From the NCBI GenBank assembly GCA_041394885.1, contig JAWKHI010000028.1, positions 1 through 64,000 on the forward strand: 64,000 bases of DNA. Reading direction: 5' to 3'. The stretch comes from DSOI01 sp041394885. Its GTDB lineage: Bacteria; Acidobacteriota; Terriglobia; Bryobacterales; Bryobacteraceae. The notes under the pieces were generated by a model that searched no databases, was not told the DNA's origin, and was given only the letters and a program-made list of their open reading frames with translations. Positions 19,485-28,003 of the stretch are shown piece after piece (the first letter of the stretch is position 1; each line of letters begins with the position of its first letter). The translations under genes and the position numbers were made by a program.

Positions 19485-19688
19485 GACTTACAAAAAACCA
19501 TCAATGAACTCATGGAGGAAAAGCGGCGGATCGAGCAGGCCATCGATTGTCTCGAGGCCGTATTCGCGGGGCGCCCGGCAGGAGCGCAGCGCGGACGAAA
19601 GGGGATGAACGAGGAGGAGCGCCTTCAGGTCTCGGAGCGTATGCGCCGTTATTGGGCGGAGCAGCGGCGGAACAAGCCGAAGGGGTAG
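19482..19688 (+). CDS. Small coiled-coil protein with basic RGRK segment
   Basis: The 68-residue product begins with a short amphipathic helix (MDLQKTINELMEEKRRIEQA) likely to dimerise. A flexible part follows, then a basic segment RGRKGMNEEERLQVSERM and an aromatic RRYWAEQRR end. The RGRK followed by an EEER helix resembles small acidobacterial H-NS-like or AT-hook-like proteins, so DNA binding is plausible but not shown. ATG 19455 would add nine residues; I prefer 19482 because the homology-like helix starts there. The start codon sits in a perfect hairpin. Confidence 0.6.
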   Translation: MDLQKTINELMEEKRRIEQAIDCLEAVFAGRPAGAQRGRKGMNEEERLQVSERMRRYWAEQRRNKPKG

Positions 19689-19731
19689 CCGTCCGGCGAT
19701 GGCTGACTCCGCCCGGGGCGGATGGCGGTGT

Positions 19732-20169
19732 TTATTTGATCTCGAAGATGGCCTCTACTTCGACGGCCACTCCGGTGGGCAGGGATGCGAATCCGAGTGC
19801 ACTGCGGGCATGGTAACCGTCGCCATCCTTGCCGAAGATTTCGTGCAGCAAGTCACTGGCGCCGTTGATCACCAAATGCTGTTCGATGAAATCGGGGGCG
19901 GAGTTGACGCATCCGAGGACCTTCAGGACGCGTAAGCCGTTGAGTGTGCCGTGAGCGTTCCACACCGAAACGAGAATCCGGGTGGCGCAGTCCTTGGCGG
20001 CTTCGTATCCCTCCTGGGTGGTGACGGAATCGCCTAACTTTCCTTTGCGGCCGCTGACGTGTCCGGAGGTGATCAGTTGATTGCCGGAGCGCACGCACAG
20101 GTTGAGATAGCCGGGCGTGGCAGCCGTGAAAACAATGCCGAGGCTCTCTGCTTTTTCTTGTGGGGTCAT
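19732..20169 (-). CDS. RidA/YjgF/UK114 family protein
   Basis: The 145-residue protein has the family fold markers: VRSGNQLITSGHVSGRKG, the VTTQEGYEAAKDCATRIL helix, VLGCVNSAPDF and the end ARSALGFASLPTGVAVEVEAI. RidA proteins hydrolyse reactive 2-aminoacrylate imines formed by PLP-dependent threonine and serine dehydratases. The ARS arginine corresponds to the substrate-binding Arg of active RidA. The sequence is of the longer subgroup in which SLPTG replaces the usual LPK-type end, so activity may differ from archetypal RidA. It stands alone, head-to-head with hrcA. Confidence 0.9.
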   Translation of the reverse strand: MTPQEKAESLGIVFTAATPGYLNLCVRSGNQLITSGHVSGRKGKLGDSVTTQEGYEAAKDCATRILVSVWNAHGTLNGLRVLKVLGCVNSAPDFIEQHLVINGASDLLHEIFGKDGDGYHARSALGFASLPTGVAVEVEAIFEIK

Positions 20170-20248
20170 CGCCGTATTGTATCGCGGGGAACGGTGAAGT
20201 TCGGTCCGCGAAGGGCGGGGAAGCCGTGCGGCGGGGTTTGCCCCGGCC

Positions 20249-20278
20249 TTGACCCGCCTTTTGCAGCTTTCCTACAAT
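20249..20278 (+). promoter_or_regulatory. Sigma70-type promoter for the hrcA-grpE-dnaJ operon
   Basis: TTGACC at 20249-20254 and TACAAT at 20273-20278 are separated by 18 bases, and the hrcA ATG is 24 bases downstream. No CIRCE element (a 9-bp inverted repeat with 9-bp spacer) is visible between this promoter and the start, which is unusual for an operon led by hrcA. Confidence 0.6.
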
Positions 20279-20302
20279 AATGTAAGGTCTAGGTGAACGC
20301 GG

Positions 20303-21388
20303 ATGGCTAGAAGCGTGCATTCGAAGGAGGATCGTTCCCGGCCCGGGTCACTCACCCAGGGGCCTCGACTCTCCGTGCGCAATCAACGAATCCTGTGCTC
20401 GATCGTGCGGGCCTACATCGAGTCCGGGCAGCCGGTGGCGTCGGGGGACGTCTCGCGGCAAAGCTGGCACGGGCTGAGTCCGGCTTCGATTCGTGGAATC
20501 ATGGCCGAACTGGATCATGAGGGTTATCTGCACCAGCCGCACACCTCGGCGGGCCGCCTTCCGACGGGGAAGGCATTTCAGGCTTTCGTCGGGACGATCC
20601 CGGAGCGCCGGGTGCAGAAGCTCGAGGTAGGCCGGATCCGCGACGCGCTGCATGAAGCAGGCTCAGTGGAGCGGCGCATCGCGTGCTGTTCCCACCTGTT
20701 GATGCAGATGACGCAAGGGGTGGCACTGACGGCGGCGATTCCGGCTGAGAAGCAGACGATCGAACAGGTGCAACTAGTGGGCCTGGGGGACCGGCGCATC
20801 CTGATGGTTGTGGTGACGCAGGACCGGCTGGTGCGGAACCACGTGGTGCAACTCGACGAAACGCTGCGCCAGGACGAACTCGATTCGATCCGGAATTACA
20901 TCAACGCTCATTTCGCGGGTTGGGTGATCGAAGAGGCGCGCTTGGAACTCCGCCGGCGTCTGGAAGCCGAGAGCGCGGCCTACGACGGCATCCTGCGGCG
21001 CCTGGTGCTGCTGCAGGCCAAGGGGCTGCTGGATGTGGAACTGGAGCCTGAGGTGCGGATGGAGGGGGCGGCGAACCTGGTGGATTTCGAGCTGCGCCTC
21101 ACCAAGGAGCGCCTGAAAGATTTGTTTTTAGCGTTGGAAGAGAAGAAGCGGGTGGTGCAGTTGCTCGACAGTTTTCTCGAGCAGCCGGGCGGCGAAGTGG
21201 AGGTGCGCATCGGGCTCGAGGCCGAGCACCCGAGCATGGGGGAGATGGCGCTGATTGGCATCCAGGTGGATGCGCCGGGTGGGTTGTCGGCGAAATTCGC
21301 CGTGCTTGGGCCGATGCGAATGGATTACCAGCGGGCGATGTCGGCCGTGCTTCACGTGGGCCGCGCCTTCGGCAGCCTGGCGTCCTGA
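20303..21388 (+). CDS. hrcA: Heat-inducible transcription repressor HrcA
   Basis: The 361-residue protein is the class I heat-shock repressor, which binds CIRCE operators and is kept active by GroEL. The N-terminal winged helix shows LSVRNQRILCSIVRAYIESGQPVASGDVS and the hallmark ASIRGIMAELDHEGYLHQPHTSAGRLPT (about residues 26-90). The C-terminal part has the conserved GMALIGIQV-like end region (MGEMALIGIQVDAPGG). It leads the grpE and dnaJ genes, the standard order in many phyla, although dnaK is not in the window. The sequence shows no CIRCE in its own promoter, so its targets are presumably elsewhere, for example groESL. Confidence 0.93.
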   Translation: MARSVHSKEDRSRPGSLTQGPRLSVRNQRILCSIVRAYIESGQPVASGDVSRQSWHGLSPASIRGIMAELDHEGYLHQPHTSAGRLPTGKAFQAFVGTIPERRVQKLEVGRIRDALHEAGSVERRIACCSHLLMQMTQGVALTAAIPAEKQTIEQVQLVGLGDRRILMVVVTQDRLVRNHVVQLDETLRQDELDSIRNYINAHFAGWVIEEARLELRRRLEAESAAYDGILRRLVLLQAKGLLDVELEPEVRMEGAANLVDFELRLTKERLKDLFLALEEKKRVVQLLDSFLEQPGGEVEVRIGLEAEHPSMGEMALIGIQVDAPGGLSAKFAVLGPMRMDYQRAMSAVLHVGRAFGSLAS

Positions 21389-21442
21389 GCGGGCGCCGGA
21401 ACTAACGAAAGAGAAAGTGGTACCAGTCTTTAGAAACAAACC

Positions 21443-21985
21443 ATGCAGCAAGACAACATAACGGAGGAAAGTCCGGGAGCAGTGGACGATCCGGTAAGCT
21501 CGTCCGGCGGTAGCGCCGAGACCTGGGCGGCGGAGCGGGAAATGCTGATCGCGGAACGGGCCGAATTGCAGGACCTGCTGCTGCGCCGTCAAGCCGACTT
21601 CGATAACTACCGCCGGCGCGTGGAACGCGAGAAGGCGGAAATGCGGGACTACGCGAGCGAAGATGCGGTGCGGGCGCTGCTGCCGATCCTTGACGATTTC
21701 GACCGCGGCCTGCGGCTGGCGCCGGAGGAAGAGGGCCCGGTCCGGGACTACGCCCGCGGCGTGGAGTTGATCCACCAGCGGCTGACGGAGGCCTTGGTGA
21801 AGCTCGGCTTGGAGAAGGTGGAGTCTCAAGGGCAGCGCTTCGATCCGAACCTGCACAACGCGATTCAGAAGGAAAGCGTGAGCGGGGTCGCCGATCAGAC
21901 CATCCTCGAAGAGTATCAGTGCGCATACCGGTTCAAGGGGCGGCTGCTGCGTCCGGCGATGGTCAAGGTGGCTGTCAATCCGTGA
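21443..21985 (+). CDS. grpE: Nucleotide exchange factor GrpE
   Basis: The 180-residue product is the cochaperone that releases ADP from DnaK. A disordered acidic start is followed by a long helix (ERAELQDLLLRRQADFDNYRRRVEREKAE, about 36-64) that forms the dimer. Next come the four-helix part (LLPILDDFDRGLRLA) and the C-terminal beta-wing with RFDPNLHNAIQKE and the RLLRPAMVKVA end. It is 54 bp after hrcA and its stop overlaps the dnaJ start by 4 bases (GTGA). Confidence 0.95.
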   Translation: MQQDNITEESPGAVDDPVSSSGGSAETWAAEREMLIAERAELQDLLLRRQADFDNYRRRVEREKAEMRDYASEDAVRALLPILDDFDRGLRLAPEEEGPVRDYARGVELIHQRLTEALVKLGLEKVESQGQRFDPNLHNAIQKESVSGVADQTILEEYQCAYRFKGRLLRPAMVKVAVNP

Positions 21986-23106
21986 CTCAGCGCGACTATT
22001 ACGAAATACTCGGGGTGGAGCGGGCCGTCGACGACGCCGCCTTGAAGGCGGCGTACCGGAAGATGGCGTTGAAGTTCCACCCGGATCGCAATCCGGGCGA
22101 TCATGCGGCGGAAGAAAAATTCAAGGAAGCCGCGGAAGCCTACAGTGTCCTGAGCGATCCGCAGAAACGGGCGGCCTACGATCGGTTCGGCCATCAGGGC
22201 GTGGGCGGGGCGGCCGGGCAACCGGGCTTCGACCCGTCCGTGTTCACTGACTTTAGCGACATTCTCGGAGACCTGTTCGGATTCGGAGACCTGTTCGGTA
22301 ATCAGGGCCGGGGGAACCGGAATCGGGGGCCGCAGCGCGGCGAGGACGTCCGGTACGATCTGGCCATCGAATTCGAGGATGCGATTCGCGGAACGAGCAT
22401 CGAGATCCAGGTGCCTCGCATGGAGTTGTGCCAGCGGTGTACGGGGTCCGGCGCGGAGCCGAACGACGGCTTGACGGTTTGCCCCACTTGCCGGGGGCGC
22501 GGCGAGGTGGTGTTCCAACAGGCGTTTCTTTCGATCCGGCGCACCTGCGGCCAGTGCGGCGGCCGGGGGCAATTGATCCGGCGGCCGTGCACGCAATGCC
22601 GCGGGGAAGGGGCCCGGCGGACCGAGCGCAAGATCAAAGTAACGGTGCCGGCGGGCGTGGATACGGGAACGCGGCTGAAGCTGAACGGCGAAGGCAACCC
22701 GGGGCCGCCGGGGAGCCGTGCCGGCGACTTGTATGTGGTGCTCCGGGTGAAGGACCACGCGATCTTCAAGCGTCACGAAACAGACCTGCATTGCCTGATG
22801 CCGGTGAACATGGCGCAGGCGTCGCTGGGAGCCGATATCGACTTGCTGACCTTCGACGGTCTGCAGCGGGTGAAGGTGCCGGAAGGGGCGCAAGCCGGTG
22901 ACGAGATCCGGTTGCGCGGGCTGGGCGTGCCGAACATCAATGGCAAGGGGCGTGGGGACTTGCTGGTGCATCTCGAAGTCCGGACGCCGACCAAGCTCTC
23001 GCGCGATCAGCGGAAACTGCTCGAGCAACTGCGGGAACTGCTTCCGGCGGAAAACGAGCCGCAGGAGAAGGGGCTGCTCGACCGGTTCAAGGACCTGTTT
23101 CTCTAA
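21982..23106 (+). CDS. dnaJ: Chaperone protein DnaJ
   Basis: I start at GTG 21982, which overlaps the grpE stop and gives the canonical TQRDYYEILGV beginning; the longer frame from 21919 would add non-homologous residues from grpE. The 374-residue protein has a J domain with HPD at 33-35, a Gly/Phe-rich linker (about 75-120) and a zinc domain with all four CxxCxGxG repeats starting at Cys150 (CQRC, CPTC, CGQC, CTQC). A C-terminal substrate-binding domain follows. It stimulates DnaK ATPase and binds unfolded proteins. It is complete and normal in length, as a type I DnaJ. Confidence 0.97.
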   Translation: MTQRDYYEILGVERAVDDAALKAAYRKMALKFHPDRNPGDHAAEEKFKEAAEAYSVLSDPQKRAAYDRFGHQGVGGAAGQPGFDPSVFTDFSDILGDLFGFGDLFGNQGRGNRNRGPQRGEDVRYDLAIEFEDAIRGTSIEIQVPRMELCQRCTGSGAEPNDGLTVCPTCRGRGEVVFQQAFLSIRRTCGQCGGRGQLIRRPCTQCRGEGARRTERKIKVTVPAGVDTGTRLKLNGEGNPGPPGSRAGDLYVVLRVKDHAIFKRHETDLHCLMPVNMAQASLGADIDLLTFDGLQRVKVPEGAQAGDEIRLRGLGVPNINGKGRGDLLVHLEVRTPTKLSRDQRKLLEQLRELLPAENEPQEKGLLDRFKDLFL

Positions 23107-23126
23107 GCCCGCATCGGCCCTGCTGG

Positions 23127-23169
23127 AAAAAAAAGCCGCGGATACCGGAAGTTCCCGGTATCCGCGGCT
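23127..23169 (-). terminator. Strong hairpin terminator for the minus-strand gene at 23191
   Basis: A 15-bp perfect stem (23134-23148 pairing with 23155-23169, loop of six) is followed, on the minus strand, by a run of eight T residues (A run at 23127-23134 on the + strand). It sits between convergent dnaJ and the propeller gene and is oriented to stop the latter; the stem may also stop dnaJ readthrough. Confidence 0.9.
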
Positions 23170-23190
23170 GCAACAAGCAGGCTGACAGCG

Positions 23191-25704
23191 CTACTTGAAA
23201 TTGGCCTCGACGGATTGGTCCGCGGTCATCGTTACCGTGCAGGTAGGCGCTGTGCCGGAGCAGGCTCCGGACCAGCCTTTCCACGCGGAACCCGGATCGG
23301 GAGTCGCGGTCAAGGTGACGGCGGTTCCGGAGGCGAAGGACTCCGAGCATCCCCCGGAAGTGAGTCCGCAGCCGATGCCGGATGGGGTGCTCACGACGGT
23401 GCCTTTGCCGCGGCGGCTCACCGAGAGCTTGAAGGTGGAGGTGCTGCCACCGCCACCGCCTCCACCGCCGCTGCCACCGCCGCCGCTGACGGAAATGGTC
23501 ACCGGCATGGTGGCTTCGCCGCCCACCGAATTCCAGACGGTGACGGTCGCCGGGGCCGTTGCCAAAACAATCGAACCCTGGTAGAGGCCGGCTTCGAGTT
23601 GCATGGTACCGAAGGGCAGTCCGTTGGTCCCGTAGGTGAGCGTGCTGTTGGGCAGGCTCGTGCTTGCGTCCACCTTCAGCATCTGAGTGTCCGGCTTGTA
23701 CACGGCGGAGATAATGGTGACGCTCGGCAGCGGATCCACCTGTATGGTGGAGGTGGCCTGCGATCCGTTGTACGAGGCGCGGAGGGAAACGCCCCGAGAG
23801 CCGGGTACCACCGTGGTGGTGGCGTTGACGGAGGCAGTGGAAGAGCCCTTCGGAATAAATACCGAAGCCGGCACAGCCACGGCCGCATTGCCGCTATTGA
23901 GGGTCACGGTGGCTCCCGCCTGATCTCTCACGAAGGTGCTCAACTGGACTTGGAACGTGAAAGCCTGTCCGCCCACCACGCTGGCCGGGGCCGAGACCGC
24001 CTGCGCGGTGACCACAGGCGCCGGGCTGAGAGTGACGCTCGTGTTGAGGGTGGTCCCGTCCATGACCGCCGTCAACGGAACCGTCGTCGAAGCGGTGACG
24101 CTCGACGTGGTGGCGGAAAAGCTGCGGGATGTGGTTCCTTGCGGAATCACGACCGAGGCCGGCGGCTGGAATAACGCCGGGTTGCCGCTGGTGAGCGTGA
24201 CGACGGCGCCGCCGGCCTGCGCGGGAATGCTCAGGGAAACGGTACCGGTTGTGGGGAAGCCGCCTTCCACCGCGTTCGCCGACACCGCGGAGAGCCGCAC
24301 GACGGGCGTGATCGTCAGTGGGGCCACCTTGCTCACCACGCCGTCGGTGGCGAACAGCTTGACACTGGTCGGGACCGTGAGGCCGGTACCAGGCGCCGGT
24401 GTCGCGAAAGTAGCGGAGCTTTGTCCAGAGGCGATGGTGACCGATGCGGGCGTGGGCAGGGCGCCGGGGTTGGTGCTCAGGAAAGTGAGCGTGACACCGC
24501 CGGCCGGAGCCGGACCGGCGAGCGTCGCCGTGACTTGAACGGAGGCGCCGGGTTCCACGTTGGAGGAGTTGAGCGTCAACGAAGCCAGCGCCGATGCCGA
24601 CGGCTGACCCTTTGCCCAGACCATCGCGATGGTGTCCGGGCCGACGCCCATGCCCTGGAGGAAGGTGTTGTACGCATAGCCCACCACGTTGCCATCCTCA
24701 TCGATGCCGGTGGCGACGGCGTGGGTGTATCCGGCGGGTAGGTATTGATTGAGGTCCACCACGCTTCCGGCCGTGTTGGACCATACCAGGGCGTGGCGCA
24801 CCGAGCCCAACGCTCCGGGAGCGCCGACCCAGCCTTCGCCAACCTGCTGGGTGGCGTTCATTCCGTACACCTTGGAATCTGTGTAGCCGGAAGGATGCAG
24901 ATCGACGACGCTTTCGGCGGTGCCTGACCACAGGAGCGCATGCAGGTGCGACGTTCCGAGGGCGATGTAACCCCAGCCACCCTGCTGGACACCATTGGTG
25001 GCGAGTGCCTCGGAGGCATCGAAGCCGGCTGGATGGAGACTGACCGCACTGGCCGCGGTGCCGTTCCAACGGAGGGCGCGGCTGGTGGAGTGATACCCGA
25101 GCGAATCGCCGTAAGGATAGGCGAGTGAGGATCCGTAGCCCACCTGCTCCCCGCCGCGCAGCGCCATGGCGCGCGAGAAGACGTATCCCAACGGGTGTAG
25201 GTCGACACCGGCGGAAGATCCGGACCATAGAATGGCGTGTGATTTTGTGACCGCGTAAGTCTGCTGTTCGGCGAAACCGCTCTGCTGCCCGTTGTCGACA
25301 CCGGTGCAGTAGGAGAAATTGAAGCCGCTCGGGTGGAGATCCACATACGAAGAGGAAGACCCGGACCACTTCATGGCATGGATGCCTCCGAGCGAGGATC
25401 CGGCGTAGCCGCACTGTTGGACGCCATCGGTGGACGTCGCCATGGAGCTGTAGTAGCCGGAGGCGGGATGGAGATCCACCGCCGACAGGGCATTGTTGCT
25501 CAAGTAGTAGGCGTGACTGTTTCGGCCTCCGCCGGCCTGCCTGCGGCCGGATGCACCGTGCAACTTGGCAGCGTCGGTGCCGGGAGGGGTTATGTCGTTA
25601 GAGTAATGCTGGGCAAACGCTGGTACGGCGACCAGCAGAATGGCAGCCAGGGCCGCGCGTGGACCCTTGGGGATGGGTGGAAAACGATGAGGGTGTGTCA
25701 TCAC
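23191..25704 (-). CDS. Large secreted protein: seven HAxxWS repeats, Ig-like domains and an InlB-B-type C-terminus
   Basis: The 837-residue product has a signal peptide (AALAAILLVAVPAFA, to about 31). Residues about 63-365 hold seven copies of a strand motif of the HA-x-x-W-S type (HAYYLS, HAMKWS, HAILWS, RALRWN, HALLWS, HALVWS, IAMVWA). Six are followed by V-D/S-L-H-P or a close variant and a G-x-Q-x-G-Y/E-G turn. Seven units predict a closed seven-bladed propeller related to HAF-type repeats. Three or four Ig/Calx-beta-like domains (about 375-690) follow, then a Gly-rich linker. The last 75 residues resemble an InlB B-repeat (GIGCGLTSGGCSESFASGT, KGWSGACSG), with Cys pairs. It is likely a surface or extracellular protein; the ligand is unknown. 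Confidence 0.8.
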   Translation of the reverse strand: MMTHPHRFPPIPKGPRAALAAILLVAVPAFAQHYSNDITPPGTDAAKLHGASGRRQAGGGRNSHAYYLSNNALSAVDLHPASGYYSSMATSTDGVQQCGYAGSSLGGIHAMKWSGSSSSYVDLHPSGFNFSYCTGVDNGQQSGFAEQQTYAVTKSHAILWSGSSAGVDLHPLGYVFSRAMALRGGEQVGYGSSLAYPYGDSLGYHSTSRALRWNGTAASAVSLHPAGFDASEALATNGVQQGGWGYIALGTSHLHALLWSGTAESVVDLHPSGYTDSKVYGMNATQQVGEGWVGAPGALGSVRHALVWSNTAGSVVDLNQYLPAGYTHAVATGIDEDGNVVGYAYNTFLQGMGVGPDTIAMVWAKGQPSASALASLTLNSSNVEPGASVQVTATLAGPAPAGGVTLTFLSTNPGALPTPASVTIASGQSSATFATPAPGTGLTVPTSVKLFATDGVVSKVAPLTITPVVRLSAVSANAVEGGFPTTGTVSLSIPAQAGGAVVTLTSGNPALFQPPASVVIPQGTTSRSFSATTSSVTASTTVPLTAVMDGTTLNTSVTLSPAPVVTAQAVSAPASVVGGQAFTFQVQLSTFVRDQAGATVTLNSGNAAVAVPASVFIPKGSSTASVNATTTVVPGSRGVSLRASYNGSQATSTIQVDPLPSVTIISAVYKPDTQMLKVDASTSLPNSTLTYGTNGLPFGTMQLEAGLYQGSIVLATAPATVTVWNSVGGEATMPVTISVSGGGGSGGGGGGGGSTSTFKLSVSRRGKGTVVSTPSGIGCGLTSGGCSESFASGTAVTLTATPDPGSAWKGWSGACSGTAPTCTVTMTADQSVEANFK

Positions 25705-25755
25705 GGGCTAGGACCATGCGGGCGAAGTCCGTGGAACGGAAAACGAACGAGGGAT

Positions 25756-26451
25756 TTATTTGTTCACAAGTGACAATTCGCGGGCGCGGCGGAACACGGC
25801 CCGCAGCATGTCTTGCGTCAACCGGCCGGTGGACGTATTTTGCTGGCTCGGATGGTAGCAGCTAATGAGAACGGGCATATTGTCCGCGGTGCGGTGGAGG
25901 GCGCCGTGTCCGAACACGAATGGTGCGCGAGAGGCGATGAGGCCGCGGTCTTTGAGGATTCCGAGGTAGGTGTCGAAGGCGATGCGCCCGAGCGCCACTA
26001 CCACGCGGACGTCTGGGAGCAGATCGATCTCCCGTTCGAGATAGGGCCGGCACCGGCGCAGTTCCTCCGGCAGTGGTTTGTTGTCCGGCGGAGCGCAATG
26101 GGCGGACGCCGAAATGTAGAGGCCGTGCAACTGGAGGCCATCGTCTTTATGAGTGGCATCAGGCTGGGAGGCGAAACCGGTGGCATGAAGGGCGGCATAG
26201 AGGAAGTCGCCCGAAGAGTCGCCGGTGAACATGCGTCCGGTGCGATTGGCTCCATGCGCGCCGGGAGCGAGACCGAGAACGTGAACGCGCGCCTGGGGAT
26301 CGCCGAACGAGGGGACGGGGCGCCCCCAATAGGTCCAGTCCCGATAGGCGCGGCGTTTGGTTTGCGCGACGGCGCGGCAGTGGTCCCTGAGGCGGGGACA
26401 GAGTTCGCAATGGACGATCCGTTGCTGGAGCAGTTGAAGAGGGGTGTGCAT
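25756..26451 (-). CDS. Type-5 uracil-DNA glycosylase (UdgB-like)
   Basis: The 231-residue protein removes uracil, and often hypoxanthine or thymine from mismatches, from DNA. An iron-sulfur ligand pair is present near the start (CELC at about 15-18). Motif A reads LGLAPGAHGANRTGRMFTGD; family 5 lacks the Asp/Asn of other families at this site. Motif B is CYHPSQQNTSTGRLT near 197-211. The CAPPDNKP segment supplies further Fe-S ligands. Length matches the family. It is divergent from the aminotransferase gene, 44 bp away, with no functional link expected. Confidence 0.92.
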   Translation of the reverse strand: MHTPLQLLQQRIVHCELCPRLRDHCRAVAQTKRRAYRDWTYWGRPVPSFGDPQARVHVLGLAPGAHGANRTGRMFTGDSSGDFLYAALHATGFASQPDATHKDDGLQLHGLYISASAHCAPPDNKPLPEELRRCRPYLEREIDLLPDVRVVVALGRIAFDTYLGILKDRGLIASRAPFVFGHGALHRTADNMPVLISCYHPSQQNTSTGRLTQDMLRAVFRRARELSLVNK

Positions 26452-26495
26452 CGCCAGACAGAGAAGGGTACCATGCCCAAAGGAGACCTCGAAAA

Positions 26496-27809
26496 ATGAA
26501 ACGCCGTCATTTTGTGCGGGCTACTGCCGCCGCGTCCCTGGCTGCGCATGCCCCGGCTGCGCCGAAGGATACGTTGGCGATGCTGGGCGGGACGCCCGTT
26601 CGTAAGGCTGGTTGGGCAAGCTGGCCGCGGTGGGATCAAACCGAGGAGGCCGCCCTGACGGGCGTGCTGCGGAGCGGACGATGGAATCGGGCGGTGCAAG
26701 TGGAGAAATTCGAGGCGAGTTATGCGCGTTTGCTCGGCGTTCCGCACGTCCTGGCCACCGCCAACGGGACGAGCGCTTTGTTCACGGCGCTGCACGCGCT
26801 GGGGGTGCAGCCGGGCGATGAAGTGATCGTTCCGCCCTATACCTTCGTGGCCACCGTCAATGTCGTGTTGCTGCACTACGCGCTGCCGGTATTCGCCGAT
26901 ACCGACATGGACTCGTTTCAGATCGACCCGGCGCGCGTGGGGGCGCAGATCAGCGATCGCACGTCGGCCATCGTTCCGGTGCACATGGCGGGCGGCGCGG
27001 CAGACTTGGACGCTATTCTGGGCGTGGCGAAGCAGCGCGGTGTCGGAGTGATCGAGGATGCCTGCCAGGCGCACATGGGCGAATGGCGGGGCCGGAAGCT
27101 CGGCGCGTGGGGCGATGCAGGATGCTTCAGCTTCCAGGCGTCGAAGAACCTCAACTCAGGGGAGGGCGGCGCGGTGGCCACGGCGGATCGGAATCTGTAC
27201 GACCGGTGCCATGCGTTCCACAACAACGGGCGCGCTCCGCGGACGGCGTCCTACGATTTTCAGTATCTGCAAAGCGGCGCCAATCTCCGTCTGACCGAGT
27301 TCCAGGGGGCGCTGTTGAATGCACAGATGACGCGTCTGGAACAGCAGTCGGCGGCGCGGCACGAAAACGCGCTTTATTTGACCAAGCTCCTCGAGCAGAT
27401 TCCGGGGATACGGCCGGTGCGCAACTATGCCGGCTGCACACGATCCGCCTGGCACCTGTTCATGTTCCGCTATGACAAGCAGCAGTTTGCCGGGGTGGAC
27501 CGGGCGGTGTTCCTGAAGGCGCTGGCGGCGGAGGGAATCAAGGCATCGGCGGGGTATACGCCGCTCAACAAGCAGCCGTTTCTCGAGAGCATGTTAGCGT
27601 CGAAGGCGTACCGGCGTTTGTTTCCGGAAAAGACGCTCGCGGAGTGGAAAGAGCGGACCCAATGCCCTGTGAATGACCGGTTGTGCGAAGAAGCGGTTTG
27701 GTTCACGCAGACGATGCTGCTGGGAGCGCGGAGCGACATGGATGAGATCGCGGCGGCGATCGGAAAAATCCAGCGGTCGGCGCCTGCCTTGCGGCAAGCC
27801 CGGGTTTGA
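26496..27809 (+). CDS. DegT/DnrJ/EryC1/StrS-type PLP aminotransferase with export-like leader
   Basis: The 437-residue protein has an N-terminal leader (MKRRHFVRATAAASLAAHAPAA) that resembles a Tat signal. The fold-type I aminotransferase body contains NGTSALFTALHALGVQPGDEVIVPPYTF (about 90-117), the EDACQAHMGE segment at 187-196 that stacks on and binds PLP, and SFQASKNLNSGEGG with the Schiff-base lysine K217. Relatives transfer an amino group to keto-sugars, or act as non-transaminating sugar enzymes. A leader on such an enzyme is unusual but common in Bryobacterales paralogs, which are often called oxidoreductase-associated. The substrate is unknown. Confidence 0.85.
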   Translation: MKRRHFVRATAAASLAAHAPAAPKDTLAMLGGTPVRKAGWASWPRWDQTEEAALTGVLRSGRWNRAVQVEKFEASYARLLGVPHVLATANGTSALFTALHALGVQPGDEVIVPPYTFVATVNVVLLHYALPVFADTDMDSFQIDPARVGAQISDRTSAIVPVHMAGGAADLDAILGVAKQRGVGVIEDACQAHMGEWRGRKLGAWGDAGCFSFQASKNLNSGEGGAVATADRNLYDRCHAFHNNGRAPRTASYDFQYLQSGANLRLTEFQGALLNAQMTRLEQQSAARHENALYLTKLLEQIPGIRPVRNYAGCTRSAWHLFMFRYDKQQFAGVDRAVFLKALAAEGIKASAGYTPLNKQPFLESMLASKAYRRLFPEKTLAEWKERTQCPVNDRLCEEAVWFTQTMLLGARSDMDEIAAAIGKIQRSAPALRQARV

Positions 27810-27855
27810 CCGAAGCGTCTGAATCGCGCTAATCTCGCTAGAGACGTCCTCCACC

Positions 27856-27930
<75 letters not shown>

Positions 27931-28003
27931 ACACAGCACTTCCAGGTGTACAACCAGGCACAGCCTGTTTTTCAATTTCTTTTGAATGGCTTGTGAAGCC
28001 AGG

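Noticed and set aside
20200..20302. CIRCE element before hrcA
   Set aside because: No 9-bp inverted repeat with a 9-bp spacer of the CIRCE type could be found in this interval.
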